Positions 1 to 8,303 are shown, numbered from the stretch's first letter. The stretch: 11,295 bases of DNA from Bacteroides sp. (GCA_021204375.1 JAJPZL010000256.1:1-11295), one strand, 5' to 3'. The notes: generated by a model not told the origin, from the letters alone. A program made the numbers and translations.

Positions 1-1
1 T

Positions 2-34
2 TTTGTCTTTGTGTAATATTAATATGTATCTTTG
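2..34 (+). promoter_or_regulatory. Bacteroides-type promoter of the glmS operon
   Basis: TTTG at 2-5 (the -33 element) is followed after 21 nt by TATCTTTG at 27-34, a full match to the TAnnTTTG -7 element of the primary sigma factor in Bacteroides. The spacing fits the 19-21 nt reported for that promoter class. Transcription would begin near 40, giving a 5' leader of only about 20 nt before the ATG at 62. A second TTTG at 8-11 lies too close to serve as the -33 box. The leader is too short for a glmS ribozyme or other riboswitch, although upstream sequence is cut off by the window edge. Confidence 0.7.
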
Positions 35-61
35 CAACTGCAAATTAACAGACGAACCGAT

Positions 62-1906
62 ATGTGTGGAATAGTAGGCTATATTGGCACTAAGCAAGCC
101 TACCCCATCCTTATAAAAGGATTAAAACGACTGGAGTACCGTGGGTATGACAGCGCAGGGGTAGCACTCATCAGTAACAACCGGCATTTGAATGTTTATA
201 AAGCAAAAGGAAAGGTCTCAGACCTGGAGAGTTTTGCTGCCGAGAAAGATATTTCCGGTACAGTCGGAATTGCTCACACACGCTGGGCCACGCACGGGGA
301 ACCCTCCCAGGCAAATGCCCATCCTCATTACTCCTCTTCAGAGAATCTCGCACTTATCCATAACGGCATTATTGAGAATTATGCCATCCTGAAAGAAAAG
401 TTACAATCCAAAGGTTATGTTTTTAAAAGTTCTACCGATACGGAAGTATTAGTGCAGTTGATTGACTATATAATGGTCACTAACAAGCTGGATCTGCTCT
501 CGGCTGTGCAGCTTGCCCTCCAGGAGGTGATCGGTGCGTATGCGATCGCGGTATTGGAGAAGAATAATCCCGACCAAATCATTGCCGCCCGTAAGAGCAG
601 CTCGCTGGTGGTAGGAATAGGAGAGGAGGAGCTCTTCCTCGCTTCGGATGCTACTCCTATTGTAGAGTATACCGATAAAGTCGTTTATCTGGACGATGAA
701 GAGATCGCTATCATCCGCCGGGGAGAAGAGCTTAAAGTGGTAAACTTTAAGAATGTAGAGATAAATCCCGAAATTAAAGAGGTAAAACTCAACCTGGGAC
801 AGCTGGAAAAGAGAGGATTTTCTCACTTTATGCTGAAGGAGATCTTTGAGCAGCCCGATTGTATTTACGATTGCATGCGCGGGCGTATCAATGTGGATGC
901 CGACAATGTAGTACTTTCGGCCGTGATCGATTATAAAGAGAAACTGCTTGGTGCCCGCCGCTTTATTATTGTGGCGTGCGGTACTTCGTGGCACGCAGCC
1001 CTGATCGGGAAGCACCTGATCGAGAGTTTCTGCCGGATTCCGGTAGAGGTAGAGTATGCGTCGGAGTTCCGGTACCGGGACCCGGTGATCGATGAGCAGG
1101 ATGTGGTGATCGCTATCTCTCAATCGGGAGAGACAACTGATACGCTGGCTGCCATTGAGCTGGCCCGCTCACGTGGGGCTTTTATTTACGGTATATGCAA
1201 TTCGGTAGGATCTTCTATTCCCCGGGCTACCCATACGGGATCCTATATCCATGTGGGACCTGAGATCGGGGTAGCCTCTACCAAAGCCTTTACCGGACAA
1301 GTCACGGTACTTGCCATGCTGGCCCTTACACTGGCTAAAGAGAAACAGAGCCTTCCCCGTGAAGAGTTCCTGGAGATAGTGAAAGAGCTGAGCCACATTC
1401 CCGAAAAGATGAAAAAGGTACTCGAACTGAACCACCGCATTGCGGGGCTTTCGCAGATATTTACCTACGCCCATAACTTTATCTACCTGGGACGTGGTTA
1501 CAGCTATCCGGTGGCCCTGGAGGGAGCGTTGAAACTGAAAGAAATATCCTATATACATGCCGAAGGGTATCCGGCAGCAGAGATGAAGCACGGGCCTATT
1601 GCCCTGATCGATGCTGAAATGCCGGTGGTGGTTATTGCCACTCATAACGGACTTTACAAAAAAGTATTAAGCAACATACAGGAGATCAAAGCCCGGCAGG
1701 GAAGGGTGATTGCCTTAGTAACGGAGGGGGATGATGTGATATCGAGTATCGCTGATTATTGCATTGAATTACCGGCTACTCTGGAGTGCCTCGATCCGCT
1801 TATCACCACGGTGCCGCTCCAGATGCTGGCTTACCACATCGCCGTATGCAAAGGCAAAGATGTAGACCAGCCCCGGAACTTAGCCAAATCAGTCACTGTA
1901 GAATAA
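62..1906 (+). CDS. glmS: Glutamine--fructose-6-phosphate aminotransferase (isomerizing), GlmS
   Basis: This cytosolic enzyme makes glucosamine-6-phosphate from fructose-6-phosphate and glutamine, the first committed step to UDP-GlcNAc, peptidoglycan and LPS. The 614-aa length is close to E. coli GlmS (609). The N-terminal class II (Ntn) glutaminase domain has Cys2 as nucleophile, HTRWATHG at 72-79, HNGIIEN at 100-106 and STDTE at 124-128. Two sugar-isomerase (SIS) domains follow, with CGTSWHA at 306-312, SQSGETTDT at 353-361, VASTKAFT at 404-411 and EMKHGP at 507-512. The protein ends in LAKSVTVE, whose Lys609 matches the E. coli active-site lysine. The frame is open upstream to a TTG at 32, but the ATG at 62 must be the start. 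Cys2 has to become N-terminal after Met removal, and the TTG lies inside the promoter. It is the first gene of the operon, 25 bp before the PurF-like gene. Confidence 0.97.
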   Translation: MCGIVGYIGTKQAYPILIKGLKRLEYRGYDSAGVALISNNRHLNVYKAKGKVSDLESFAAEKDISGTVGIAHTRWATHGEPSQANAHPHYSSSENLALIHNGIIENYAILKEKLQSKGYVFKSSTDTEVLVQLIDYIMVTNKLDLLSAVQLALQEVIGAYAIAVLEKNNPDQIIAARKSSSLVVGIGEEELFLASDATPIVEYTDKVVYLDDEEIAIIRRGEELKVVNFKNVEINPEIKEVKLNLGQLEKRGFSHFMLKEIFEQPDCIYDCMRGRINVDADNVVLSAVIDYKEKLLGARRFIIVACGTSWHAALIGKHLIESFCRIPVEVEYASEFRYRDPVIDEQDVVIAISQSGETTDTLAAIELARSRGAFIYGICNSVGSSIPRATHTGSYIHVGPEIGVASTKAFTGQVTVLAMLALTLAKEKQSLPREEFLEIVKELSHIPEKMKKVLELNHRIAGLSQIFTYAHNFIYLGRGYSYPVALEGALKLKEISYIHAEGYPAAEMKHGPIALIDAEMPVVVIATHNGLYKKVLSNIQEIKARQGRVIALVTEGDDVISSIADYCIELPATLECLDPLITTVPLQMLAYHIAVCKGKDVDQPRNLAKSVTVE

Positions 1907-1931
1907 GAACTAACGAGAGAAATAAAAAGAT

Positions 1932-3815
1932 ATGGAACAACTGAAACACGAATGTGGGGTCGCCATGATCCGCCTGCTTAAACCGCTGGAGTATTACCAG
2001 GAGAAGTATGGCACCTGGATGTATGGATTGAACAAACTCTATCTGATAATAGAGAAGCAACACAACCGGGGACAGGAAGGAGCGGGTCTGGCCTGTGTAA
2101 AACTCGAAGCCAACCCGGGCAAAGAGTATATGTTCCGTGAGCGTGCTCAGGGTACGGATGCTATTACGGAGATCTTCCGTATTGTACAGGAGAATTATAA
2201 GAATCTTACCCTAGCGCAACTCAATGACGCGGAGTATGCTAAAAAGTTCCTACCCTTTGCCGGTGAGGCTTATATGGGTCATCTCCGTTACTCTACTACC
2301 GGTAAGTCGGGGCTCTCGTATGTGCACCCTCTCCTTCAGAGAAACAACTGGCGTGCCAAGAACCTGGCTTTGTGCGGTAACTTCAATATGACCAATGTAG
2401 ATGAGATCTTCGCTTCCATTATCGCCTGCGGGCAACACCCCCGCAAGTACTCCGATACCTATATCATACTGGAGCAGATAGGGCACCGCTTAGACAGGGA
2501 GGTGGAACGTCTTTTCCAGGAGGCCGAAGAGCAGGAACTAAAAGGAATGGATATCACCCGGTATATAGAAGATCATATAGAACTCTCCAACGTACTGAAG
2601 TCTTCCAGTAAGAACTGGGACGGCGGATATGTCATCTGCGGCCTCACCGGTAGCGGCGAATCATTTGCCGTACGCGATCCCTGGGGCATAAGGCCCGCCT
2701 TCTGGTATATGGACGATGAAATAGTGGTCCTTGCTTCCGAACGGCCCGTCATACAAACGGCCATGAATGTTCCGGCAGACTCCATCAAAGAATTACAACC
2801 GGGGCAATCCTTACTTATTAATAAAGAAGGAAAAGTTCGTACCGCTCAAATCAACAAGTCAAAAGAGGTAAAGGCCTGTTCATTTGAGCGGATCTATTTT
2901 AGCAGGGGTAGTGACCAAGCTATTTATAACGAACGGAAGCAGCTGGGTAACCAGCTGGTAAAACCGATCCTGAAGGCGGTCAATTACGATATTGAACACA
3001 CGGTCTTCTCCTTTATTCCCAATACGGCCGAAGTAGCTTTCTATGGAATGCTGGAGGGGCTTAATAATTACCTCAATACCCTGAAGGCAAAAAAGATCGC
3101 TCTACTGGGACACGATTACGACCAGAAGGAGATCGAATCGATCCTTTCGATGCGGATTCGCGGCGAAAAAGTTGCGATAAAAGATATAAAATTGCGTACC
3201 TTTATCGCCGAAGATAATAGTCGGAACGATCTGGCCAAACACGTATACGATGTTACGTACGGCAGCCTGGTGCCGGGGGTAGATAATCTGGTGGTGATCG
3301 ACGACAGTATTGTGCGGGGAACTACCCTCAGGCAGAGTATTATCAGTATCCTGGACAGGCTCCACCCTAAAAAGATCATCATCGTATCCTCTTCGCCCCA
3401 GGTGCGTTATCCCGACTATTACGGCATTGATATGGCCCGCATGGAAGAGTTTATCGCTTTTAAAGCAGCTGTGGAACTGCTGAAAGAGCGGGATATGCGG
3501 GATGTGATCGCTTCAGCCTATCGCCGTAGCAAGGAGCAGCAGGGAATGCCTAAAGAGCAGCTGATCAACTATGTAAAGGAGATCTATGCACCCTTTACGG
3601 ATGAAGAGATCGCAGCCAAAATGGTCGAACTGCTTACGCCGGCAGGTACGAAGGCAAAGGTGGAGATTGTCTATCAGCACTTAGAGGGTCTTCACAAAGC
3701 CTGCCTCAATCACCGGGGCGACTGGTATTTCTCCGGCGATTATCCTACACCGGGAGGTGTGAAACTGGTGAATGAGGCCTTTATCAATTACATTGAAAAA
3801 GTGTATCAGTTTTAA
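1932..3815 (+). CDS. Long PurF-like glutamine amidotransferase / phosphoribosyltransferase (Bacteroidota type)
   Basis: By family this transfers glutamine ammonia to PRPP, giving 5-phosphoribosylamine, the first step of purine synthesis. At 627 aa it is much longer than standard PurF (about 470-505). The glutaminase domain covers about 8-270. Its nucleophile is probably Cys8, in HECGVA, so a 7-residue propeptide would have to be removed, as known for B. subtilis PurF. GHLRYSTTG at 116-124, SDTY at 174-177 and RDPWGIRP at 248-255 fit the fold. The PRTase domain carries the PRPP loop VVIDDSIVRGTT at 454-465 and a PurF-like YGIDM at 497-501. The oxyanion-hole motif normally HNGNLTN reads GNFNMTN (149-155), and cysteines expected for the Fe-S type of PurF are missing. 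There is extra sequence at about 370-420 and 520-590. I remember similar long proteins annotated as amidophosphoribosyltransferase in Bacteroides. I leave the symbol blank because a standard purF may exist elsewhere and activity is unproven. Confidence 0.85.
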   Translation: MEQLKHECGVAMIRLLKPLEYYQEKYGTWMYGLNKLYLIIEKQHNRGQEGAGLACVKLEANPGKEYMFRERAQGTDAITEIFRIVQENYKNLTLAQLNDAEYAKKFLPFAGEAYMGHLRYSTTGKSGLSYVHPLLQRNNWRAKNLALCGNFNMTNVDEIFASIIACGQHPRKYSDTYIILEQIGHRLDREVERLFQEAEEQELKGMDITRYIEDHIELSNVLKSSSKNWDGGYVICGLTGSGESFAVRDPWGIRPAFWYMDDEIVVLASERPVIQTAMNVPADSIKELQPGQSLLINKEGKVRTAQINKSKEVKACSFERIYFSRGSDQAIYNERKQLGNQLVKPILKAVNYDIEHTVFSFIPNTAEVAFYGMLEGLNNYLNTLKAKKIALLGHDYDQKEIESILSMRIRGEKVAIKDIKLRTFIAEDNSRNDLAKHVYDVTYGSLVPGVDNLVVIDDSIVRGTTLRQSIISILDRLHPKKIIIVSSSPQVRYPDYYGIDMARMEEFIAFKAAVELLKERDMRDVIASAYRRSKEQQGMPKEQLINYVKEIYAPFTDEEIAAKMVELLTPAGTKAKVEIVYQHLEGLHKACLNHRGDWYFSGDYPTPGGVKLVNEAFINYIEKVYQF

Positions 3816-3857
3816 AGAACGAATGTGTATAACTAATATATTTTGACAGCAAACAAC

Positions 3858-6800
3858 ATGCAGCAAGCAAGAAACGTGACGTTAATCCTTGACGACGGGA
3901 GCCGTTTTACGGGAAAGTCGTTCGGTTATGAGAAACCGGTAGCCGGTGAGGTTGTATTTAACACAGCCATGGTAGGATATCCGGAGAGCCTTACCGACCC
4001 CTCGTATGCCAGCCAGATCCTGGTACTCACCTATCCGCTGGTAGGTAATTACGGAGTACCTTCGCTGGAACTTTGTGAAGATAACCTTCCCCGCTTTATG
4101 GAGGGTGAAAAGATCTATACGGAGGCGGTTATCATCTCCGATTACTCCTTTGAATATAGCCACTGGAATGCTGTGAAGAGTCTCAGCGCCTGGTTGAAGA
4201 ACGAAGAGATCCCCGGTATTTACGGGATCGATACCCGCGAACTCACCAAACTGCTTCGTGAAAAAGGAAGCATGAAAGGAAAGATCGTTTTCGAAAGCGA
4301 TGATGAGATCGATTTTGGAGACCCCAACTTAGTGAATCAAGTAGCTAAAGCAAGCTGTAAAGAGGTTATTTACTACGGAACAGAAGATGCCGGCAAAAAA
4401 AGAGTAGTACTCATTGATTGCGGTGTAAAATCAAATATTGTACGCTGCCTGCTTAAACGGGGTGTTGCGGTGATTCGGGTGCCTTGGGATTATGATTTTA
4501 ACCACCTGGAATATGACGGGCTCTTTATTTCTAACGGCCCCGGCGACCCGGATACCTGCGATGTAACCGTGCAGAACATCCGCAAAGCGATGGAGACCGG
4601 AAAACCTATTTTCGGTATCTGTATGGGTAACCAGCTGCTTGCCAAGGCGGGAGGAGCCAGCATCTATAAACTGAAATACGGACACCGCAGCCACAACCAG
4701 CCGGTACGTATGGTGGGAACCAACCGTTGCTTTGTAACGAGCCAGAACCACGGTTACGCCGTGGATAATAATTCGCTGGGTAGCGACTGGGAATCGCTCT
4801 TCCTCAATATGAACGACGGATCCAACGAGGGTATCTGCCATAAGACCAAACCCTGGTTCTCGGCTCAGTTCCATCCCGAAGCAGTAAGCGGCCCGGTAGA
4901 TACCGAATTCCTGTTCAATCTATTTATTGAATCGCTCACTACCGGTATGCCCGATCTCAAACTGGATGCAGAGCCGGTAGCCGAAAAACCGGAACTACCA
5001 AAAAAAGTATTGATCCTCGGATCGGGAGCCTTGAAGATCGGCGAGGCAGGAGAGTTTGACTACTCCGGCTCGCAAGCCCTGAAAGCCCTGAAAGAGGAGG
5101 GTATTGAGACCATCCTGATCAATCCGAACATTGCTACGGTACAGACATCCGAAGGGGTGGCCGACCAGATCTACTTCCTGCCTGTAACTCCCTACTTTGT
5201 AGAAAAAGTAATAGAGAAAGAGCGTCCCGAAGGTATTCTGCTGGCATTCGGCGGGCAGACTGCCCTGAACTGCGGAGTAGCCCTCTACCAGTCGGGCGTG
5301 CTCGAAAAATACAATGTACGCGTACTCGGTACACCGGTACAAGCCATTATGGATACCGAAGACCGCGAACTCTTTGTAAAGAAACTCGACGAGATAGGTG
5401 TAAAGACCATTAAGAGCGAAGCGGTAGATAATATTGAAGATACCCGCCGGGCAGCCGCTGAGCTGGGTTATCCGGTAATTATCCGTGCTGCTTATGCATT
5501 AGGAGGGCTCGGATCCGGATTCTGCGACAACGAAGAAGAACTCAATGTACTGGCCGAAAAAGCCTTCTCCTTCTCTCCGCAGGTATTGGTAGAGAAGAGC
5601 CTGAAAGGTTGGAAAGAGGTAGAGTACGAGGTGGTAAGAGACCACTACGACAACTGTATCACCGTATGTAATATGGAGAACTTCGACCCGCTCGGGATCC
5701 ATACCGGTGAAAGTATCGTGGTTGCTCCCAGCCAGACACTCACCAATAACGAATATCACAAACTGCGTGAACTTGCTATCAAGATCATCCGTCACATCGG
5801 TATTGTAGGCGAGTGTAACGTACAATATGCTTTCGATACCGAAAGCGAAGATTACCGGGTGATCGAGGTAAATGCCCGTCTCTCCCGCTCTTCCGCCCTG
5901 GCATCCAAAGCAACCGGCTATCCGCTTGCCTTTGTCGCTGCCAAATTAGGACTCGGTTACGGCCTTTTCGACCTGAAAAACTCCGTAACCAAAACCACCA
6001 CTGCTTTCTTTGAGCCTGCGCTCGATTATGTGGTATGTAAGATCCCCCGCTGGGACTTAGGAAAATTCCACGGAGTAGACCGCCAGCTGGGTAGCAGCAT
6101 GAAGTCGGTAGGAGAGGTGATGGCCATCGGTCGTACTTTTGAAGAGTCTATCCAGAAGGGGCTCCGTATGATCGGCCAGGGAATGCACGGTTTTGTAGAG
6201 AACAAAGAGCTGGTAATCGACGACATAGACCGTTTGTTGCGCGAACCGACCGATAAACGGATCTTTGTCATCAGCAAAGCGTTCCGGGCCGGCTATACCA
6301 TTGACCAGATACACGACCTGACTAAGATCGACCGCTGGTTCCTGCAAAAGTTGATGAATATCATCAACCTGGCCCGGCAGATCGAACAATATAACGATAT
6401 TAAAGAGGTACCGGCAGAACTGATCTGCCAGGCGAAGATCCAGGGCTTTACCGACTTCCAGCTGGTCCGTGCGGTATGGAAGCAGCAGGTAGAGCAGATG
6501 GAAGACGCCATTATGCAAGTGCGTACCTACCGTAAATCGCTCGGCATTGTGCCGGTGGTGAAACAGATTGATACCCTGGCTGCCGAATACCCGGCCCAGA
6601 CCAACTATCTTTACCTTACCTATAGCGGTACCGGCAACGATGTAAACTACCTGGGCGACCATAAATCGATTGTGGTATTAGGCTCAGGAGCATACCGCAT
6701 CGGTTCATCCGTAGAGTTCGACTGGTGTGGAGTACAGGCATTAGAGACCATCCGCAAAGAGGGATGGCGCAGTGTAATGATCAACTACAATCCGGAGACA

Positions 6801-8207
6801 GTCTCTACCGACTACGATATGTGCGACCGCCTCTACTTCGATGAATTGACATTTGAAAGAGTGATGGATATTCTCGAACTGGAGAATCCGCACGGAGTCA
6901 TTGTATCTACCGGTGGTCAGATACCCAATAACCTGGCGATGCGCCTGGATGCACAAAATGTAAACATTCTGGGTACCTCTGCCAAAAGCATTGATAACGC
7001 CGAAGACCGTGAAAAATTCTCCGCCATGCTCGACCGCATCGGGGTAGACCAACCCCGCTGGCGCGAACTTACTTCAATGGACGATATCAATGAGTTTGTA
7101 GAAGAGGTAGGATTCCCCGTACTGGTTCGTCCCTCTTACGTACTCTCCGGAGCTGCCATGAATGTATGTTCCAACTACGAAGAACTGGACCGCTTCCTGC
7201 ACCTGGCTGCCAATGTCAGCAAAAAACATCCGGTGGTAGTGAGCCAGTTCATCGAACATGCCAAAGAGGTAGAGATAGATGCCGTAGCCAAAGATGGTGA
7301 GATCGTGGCCTACGCCATCAGCGAGCACATTGAATTCGCCGGTGTACACTCCGGAGATGCTACCATTCAGTTCCCGCCGCAGAAACTCTATGTAGAGACC
7401 GTACGCCGCATCAAACGCATCAGCCGCGAGATTGCCCGGGAGCTCAATATCTCAGGCCCGTTCAATATCCAGTATCTGGCCAAAGACAACGATATCAAGG
7501 TAATTGAGTGTAACCTGCGTGCTTCCCGAAGCTTCCCCTTTGTAAGCAAAGTGCTCAAGATCAACTTTATCGAACTCGCTACCAAAGTGATGCTGGGGCT
7601 ACCGATAGAAAAACCGGAGAAGAACCTCTTTGAACTCGACTATGTAGGGATCAAAGCCTCACAGTTCTCCTTCTCCCGCCTGCAAAAAGCCGATCCTGTA
7701 CTGGGGGTAGATATGGCAAGTACCGGAGAGGTAGGATGTATCGGTACCGATACATCCTGTGCCGTTCTCAAAGCGATGCTTTCGGTCGGTTACCAGGTTC
7801 CGAAAAAGAATATTCTGCTTTCAACCGGTACGGCGAAACAAAAAATTGATATGATTGATGCCGCACGCTTGCTGCAACGGAAAGGATATGATATCTTTGC
7901 AACCGGAGGAACGCACAATTTCCTGGCTGAGAATGGTGTTGAAAGTACTCTAGTATACTGGCCGAGCCAGCAGGGAACTCCTCAGGCTATTGAAATGATG
8001 CGTAACAAAGAGATCGATATGGTGGTAAATATCCCGAAAGACCTTTCGGCCGGTGAGCTGGATAACGGGTATAAGATACGCCGGGCAGCGATCGACCTCA
8101 ATATTCCATTGATCACGAACTCCCGCCTGGCGAGTGCCTTTATCAATGCCTTCTGTACCATGGAGGTCGATGATCTGGCAATCAAGAGCTGGGAAGAGTA
8201 TAAATAA
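3858..8207 (+). CDS. carAB: Carbamoyl-phosphate synthase, fused small and large subunits (CarA-CarB)
   Basis: The enzyme makes carbamoyl phosphate from glutamine, bicarbonate and two ATP for pyrimidine and arginine synthesis. In most bacteria the subunits are separate (about 360-380 and 1,070 aa). Here one unbroken 1,449-aa frame holds both. Residues 1-360 are CarA, with nucleophile Cys255 (GICMGNQ), QNHGY at 296-300, and His339 and Glu341 (FHPE). A linker spans about 361-382. The first synthetase half starts at VLILGSG (384-390), with ATP-grasp residues RAAYALGGLGSG (543-554) and EVNARLSRSSALASK (670-684). An oligomerisation region covers about 780-930. The second half starts at VVLGSGAYRIGSS (939-951), with RPSYVLSGAAMN (1091-1102) and IECNLRASRSFPF (1216-1228). 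The methylglyoxal-synthase-like allosteric domain is about 1317-1449, with FATGGTHNF at 1347-1355. The open frame begins at a TTG (3843), but the ATG at 3858 aligns with CarA N-termini. It is the last gene of the operon, 42 bp after the PurF-like gene. The catalytic triad is intact, so it should be glutamine-dependent. Confidence 0.96.
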   Translation: MQQARNVTLILDDGSRFTGKSFGYEKPVAGEVVFNTAMVGYPESLTDPSYASQILVLTYPLVGNYGVPSLELCEDNLPRFMEGEKIYTEAVIISDYSFEYSHWNAVKSLSAWLKNEEIPGIYGIDTRELTKLLREKGSMKGKIVFESDDEIDFGDPNLVNQVAKASCKEVIYYGTEDAGKKRVVLIDCGVKSNIVRCLLKRGVAVIRVPWDYDFNHLEYDGLFISNGPGDPDTCDVTVQNIRKAMETGKPIFGICMGNQLLAKAGGASIYKLKYGHRSHNQPVRMVGTNRCFVTSQNHGYAVDNNSLGSDWESLFLNMNDGSNEGICHKTKPWFSAQFHPEAVSGPVDTEFLFNLFIESLTTGMPDLKLDAEPVAEKPELPKKVLILGSGALKIGEAGEFDYSGSQALKALKEEGIETILINPNIATVQTSEGVADQIYFLPVTPYFVEKVIEKERPEGILLAFGGQTALNCGVALYQSGVLEKYNVRVLGTPVQAIMDTEDRELFVKKLDEIGVKTIKSEAVDNIEDTRRAAAELGYPVIIRAAYALGGLGSGFCDNEEELNVLAEKAFSFSPQVLVEKSLKGWKEVEYEVVRDHYDNCITVCNMENFDPLGIHTGESIVVAPSQTLTNNEYHKLRELAIKIIRHIGIVGECNVQYAFDTESEDYRVIEVNARLSRSSALASKATGYPLAFVAAKLGLGYGLFDLKNSVTKTTTAFFEPALDYVVCKIPRWDLGKFHGVDRQLGSSMKSVGEVMAIGRTFEESIQKGLRMIGQGMHGFVENKELVIDDIDRLLREPTDKRIFVISKAFRAGYTIDQIHDLTKIDRWFLQKLMNIINLARQIEQYNDIKEVPAELICQAKIQGFTDFQLVRAVWKQQVEQMEDAIMQVRTYRKSLGIVPVVKQIDTLAAEYPAQTNYLYLTYSGTGNDVNYLGDHKSIVVLGSGAYRIGSSVEFDWCGVQALETIRKEGWRSVMINYNPETVSTDYDMCDRLYFDELTFERVMDILELENPHGVIVSTGGQIPNNLAMRLDAQNVNILGTSAKSIDNAEDREKFSAMLDRIGVDQPRWRELTSMDDINEFVEEVGFPVLVRPSYVLSGAAMNVCSNYEELDRFLHLAANVSKKHPVVVSQFIEHAKEVEIDAVAKDGEIVAYAISEHIEFAGVHSGDATIQFPPQKLYVETVRRIKRISREIARELNISGPFNIQYLAKDNDIKVIECNLRASRSFPFVSKVLKINFIELATKVMLGLPIEKPEKNLFELDYVGIKASQFSFSRLQKADPVLGVDMASTGEVGCIGTDTSCAVLKAMLSVGYQVPKKNILLSTGTAKQKIDMIDAARLLQRKGYDIFATGGTHNFLAENGVESTLVYWPSQQGTPQAIEMMRNKEIDMVVNIPKDLSAGELDNGYKIRRAAIDLNIPLITNSRLASAFINAFCTMEVDDLAIKSWEEYK
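4938..5003 (+). other. Interdomain linker of the CarA-CarB fusion
   Basis: This stretch encodes about 22 residues (361-382) between the end of the CarA glutaminase and the first CPS Rossmann-like motif. It is acidic and proline-rich (PDLKLDAEPVAEKPELPKK), as expected for a flexible tether. No stop codon lies in it, so CarA cannot be made alone by normal termination. An ATG at 4947 (Met364) lies just upstream of the CPS domain and could in principle start a free 1,086-aa large subunit. I see no clear ribosome-binding sequence in front of it. Domain boundaries are estimated by eye. Confidence 0.8.
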
Positions 8208-8272
8208 AATCTATTTTCAAAAGGGCTTTTAACCCCGAATAGACCAATTGCTGTGTGTTAATTTTTAGTTAG

Positions 8273-8303
8273 AAAGCGGGATGCGTATGCATCCCGTTTT
8301 TTT
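8273..8303 (+). terminator. Rho-independent terminator of the glmS-purF-like-carAB operon
   Basis: A perfect 8-bp GC-rich stem, CGGGATGC (8277-8284) and GCATCCCG (8289-8296), encloses the loop GTAT. Seven T residues follow at 8297-8303. It lies 69 nt after the carAB stop and points with the operon. The next gene is on the other strand, so it marks the operon end. Confidence 0.9.

Noticed and set aside
32..61. Upstream TTG start extending GlmS by 10 residues
   Set aside because: It would bury the catalytic Cys2, which must be N-terminal, and it overlaps the -7 promoter box.
1..61. glmS ribozyme or riboswitch in the leader
   Set aside because: The predicted leader is only about 20 nt and no ribozyme core is visible; sequence further upstream is not in the window.
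449..1123. Long minus-strand open frame (224 codons) inside glmS
   Set aside because: It has no recognisable domain and is antisense to a clearly coding, fully motif-bearing gene.
3843..3857. TTG start extending the CarA-CarB fusion by 5 residues
   Set aside because: The ATG at 3858 fits CarA N-termini better and no ribosome-binding sequence favours the TTG.
3816..3857. Internal promoter before carAB (TAATATATTTTG)
   Set aside because: The bases do not fit TAnnTTTG spacing and no -33 TTTG lies at the right distance; read-through from glmS is enough.
6057..6662. Minus-strand open frame (201 codons) inside carAB
   Set aside because: It is a shadow of the conserved CPS coding sequence with no family resemblance.
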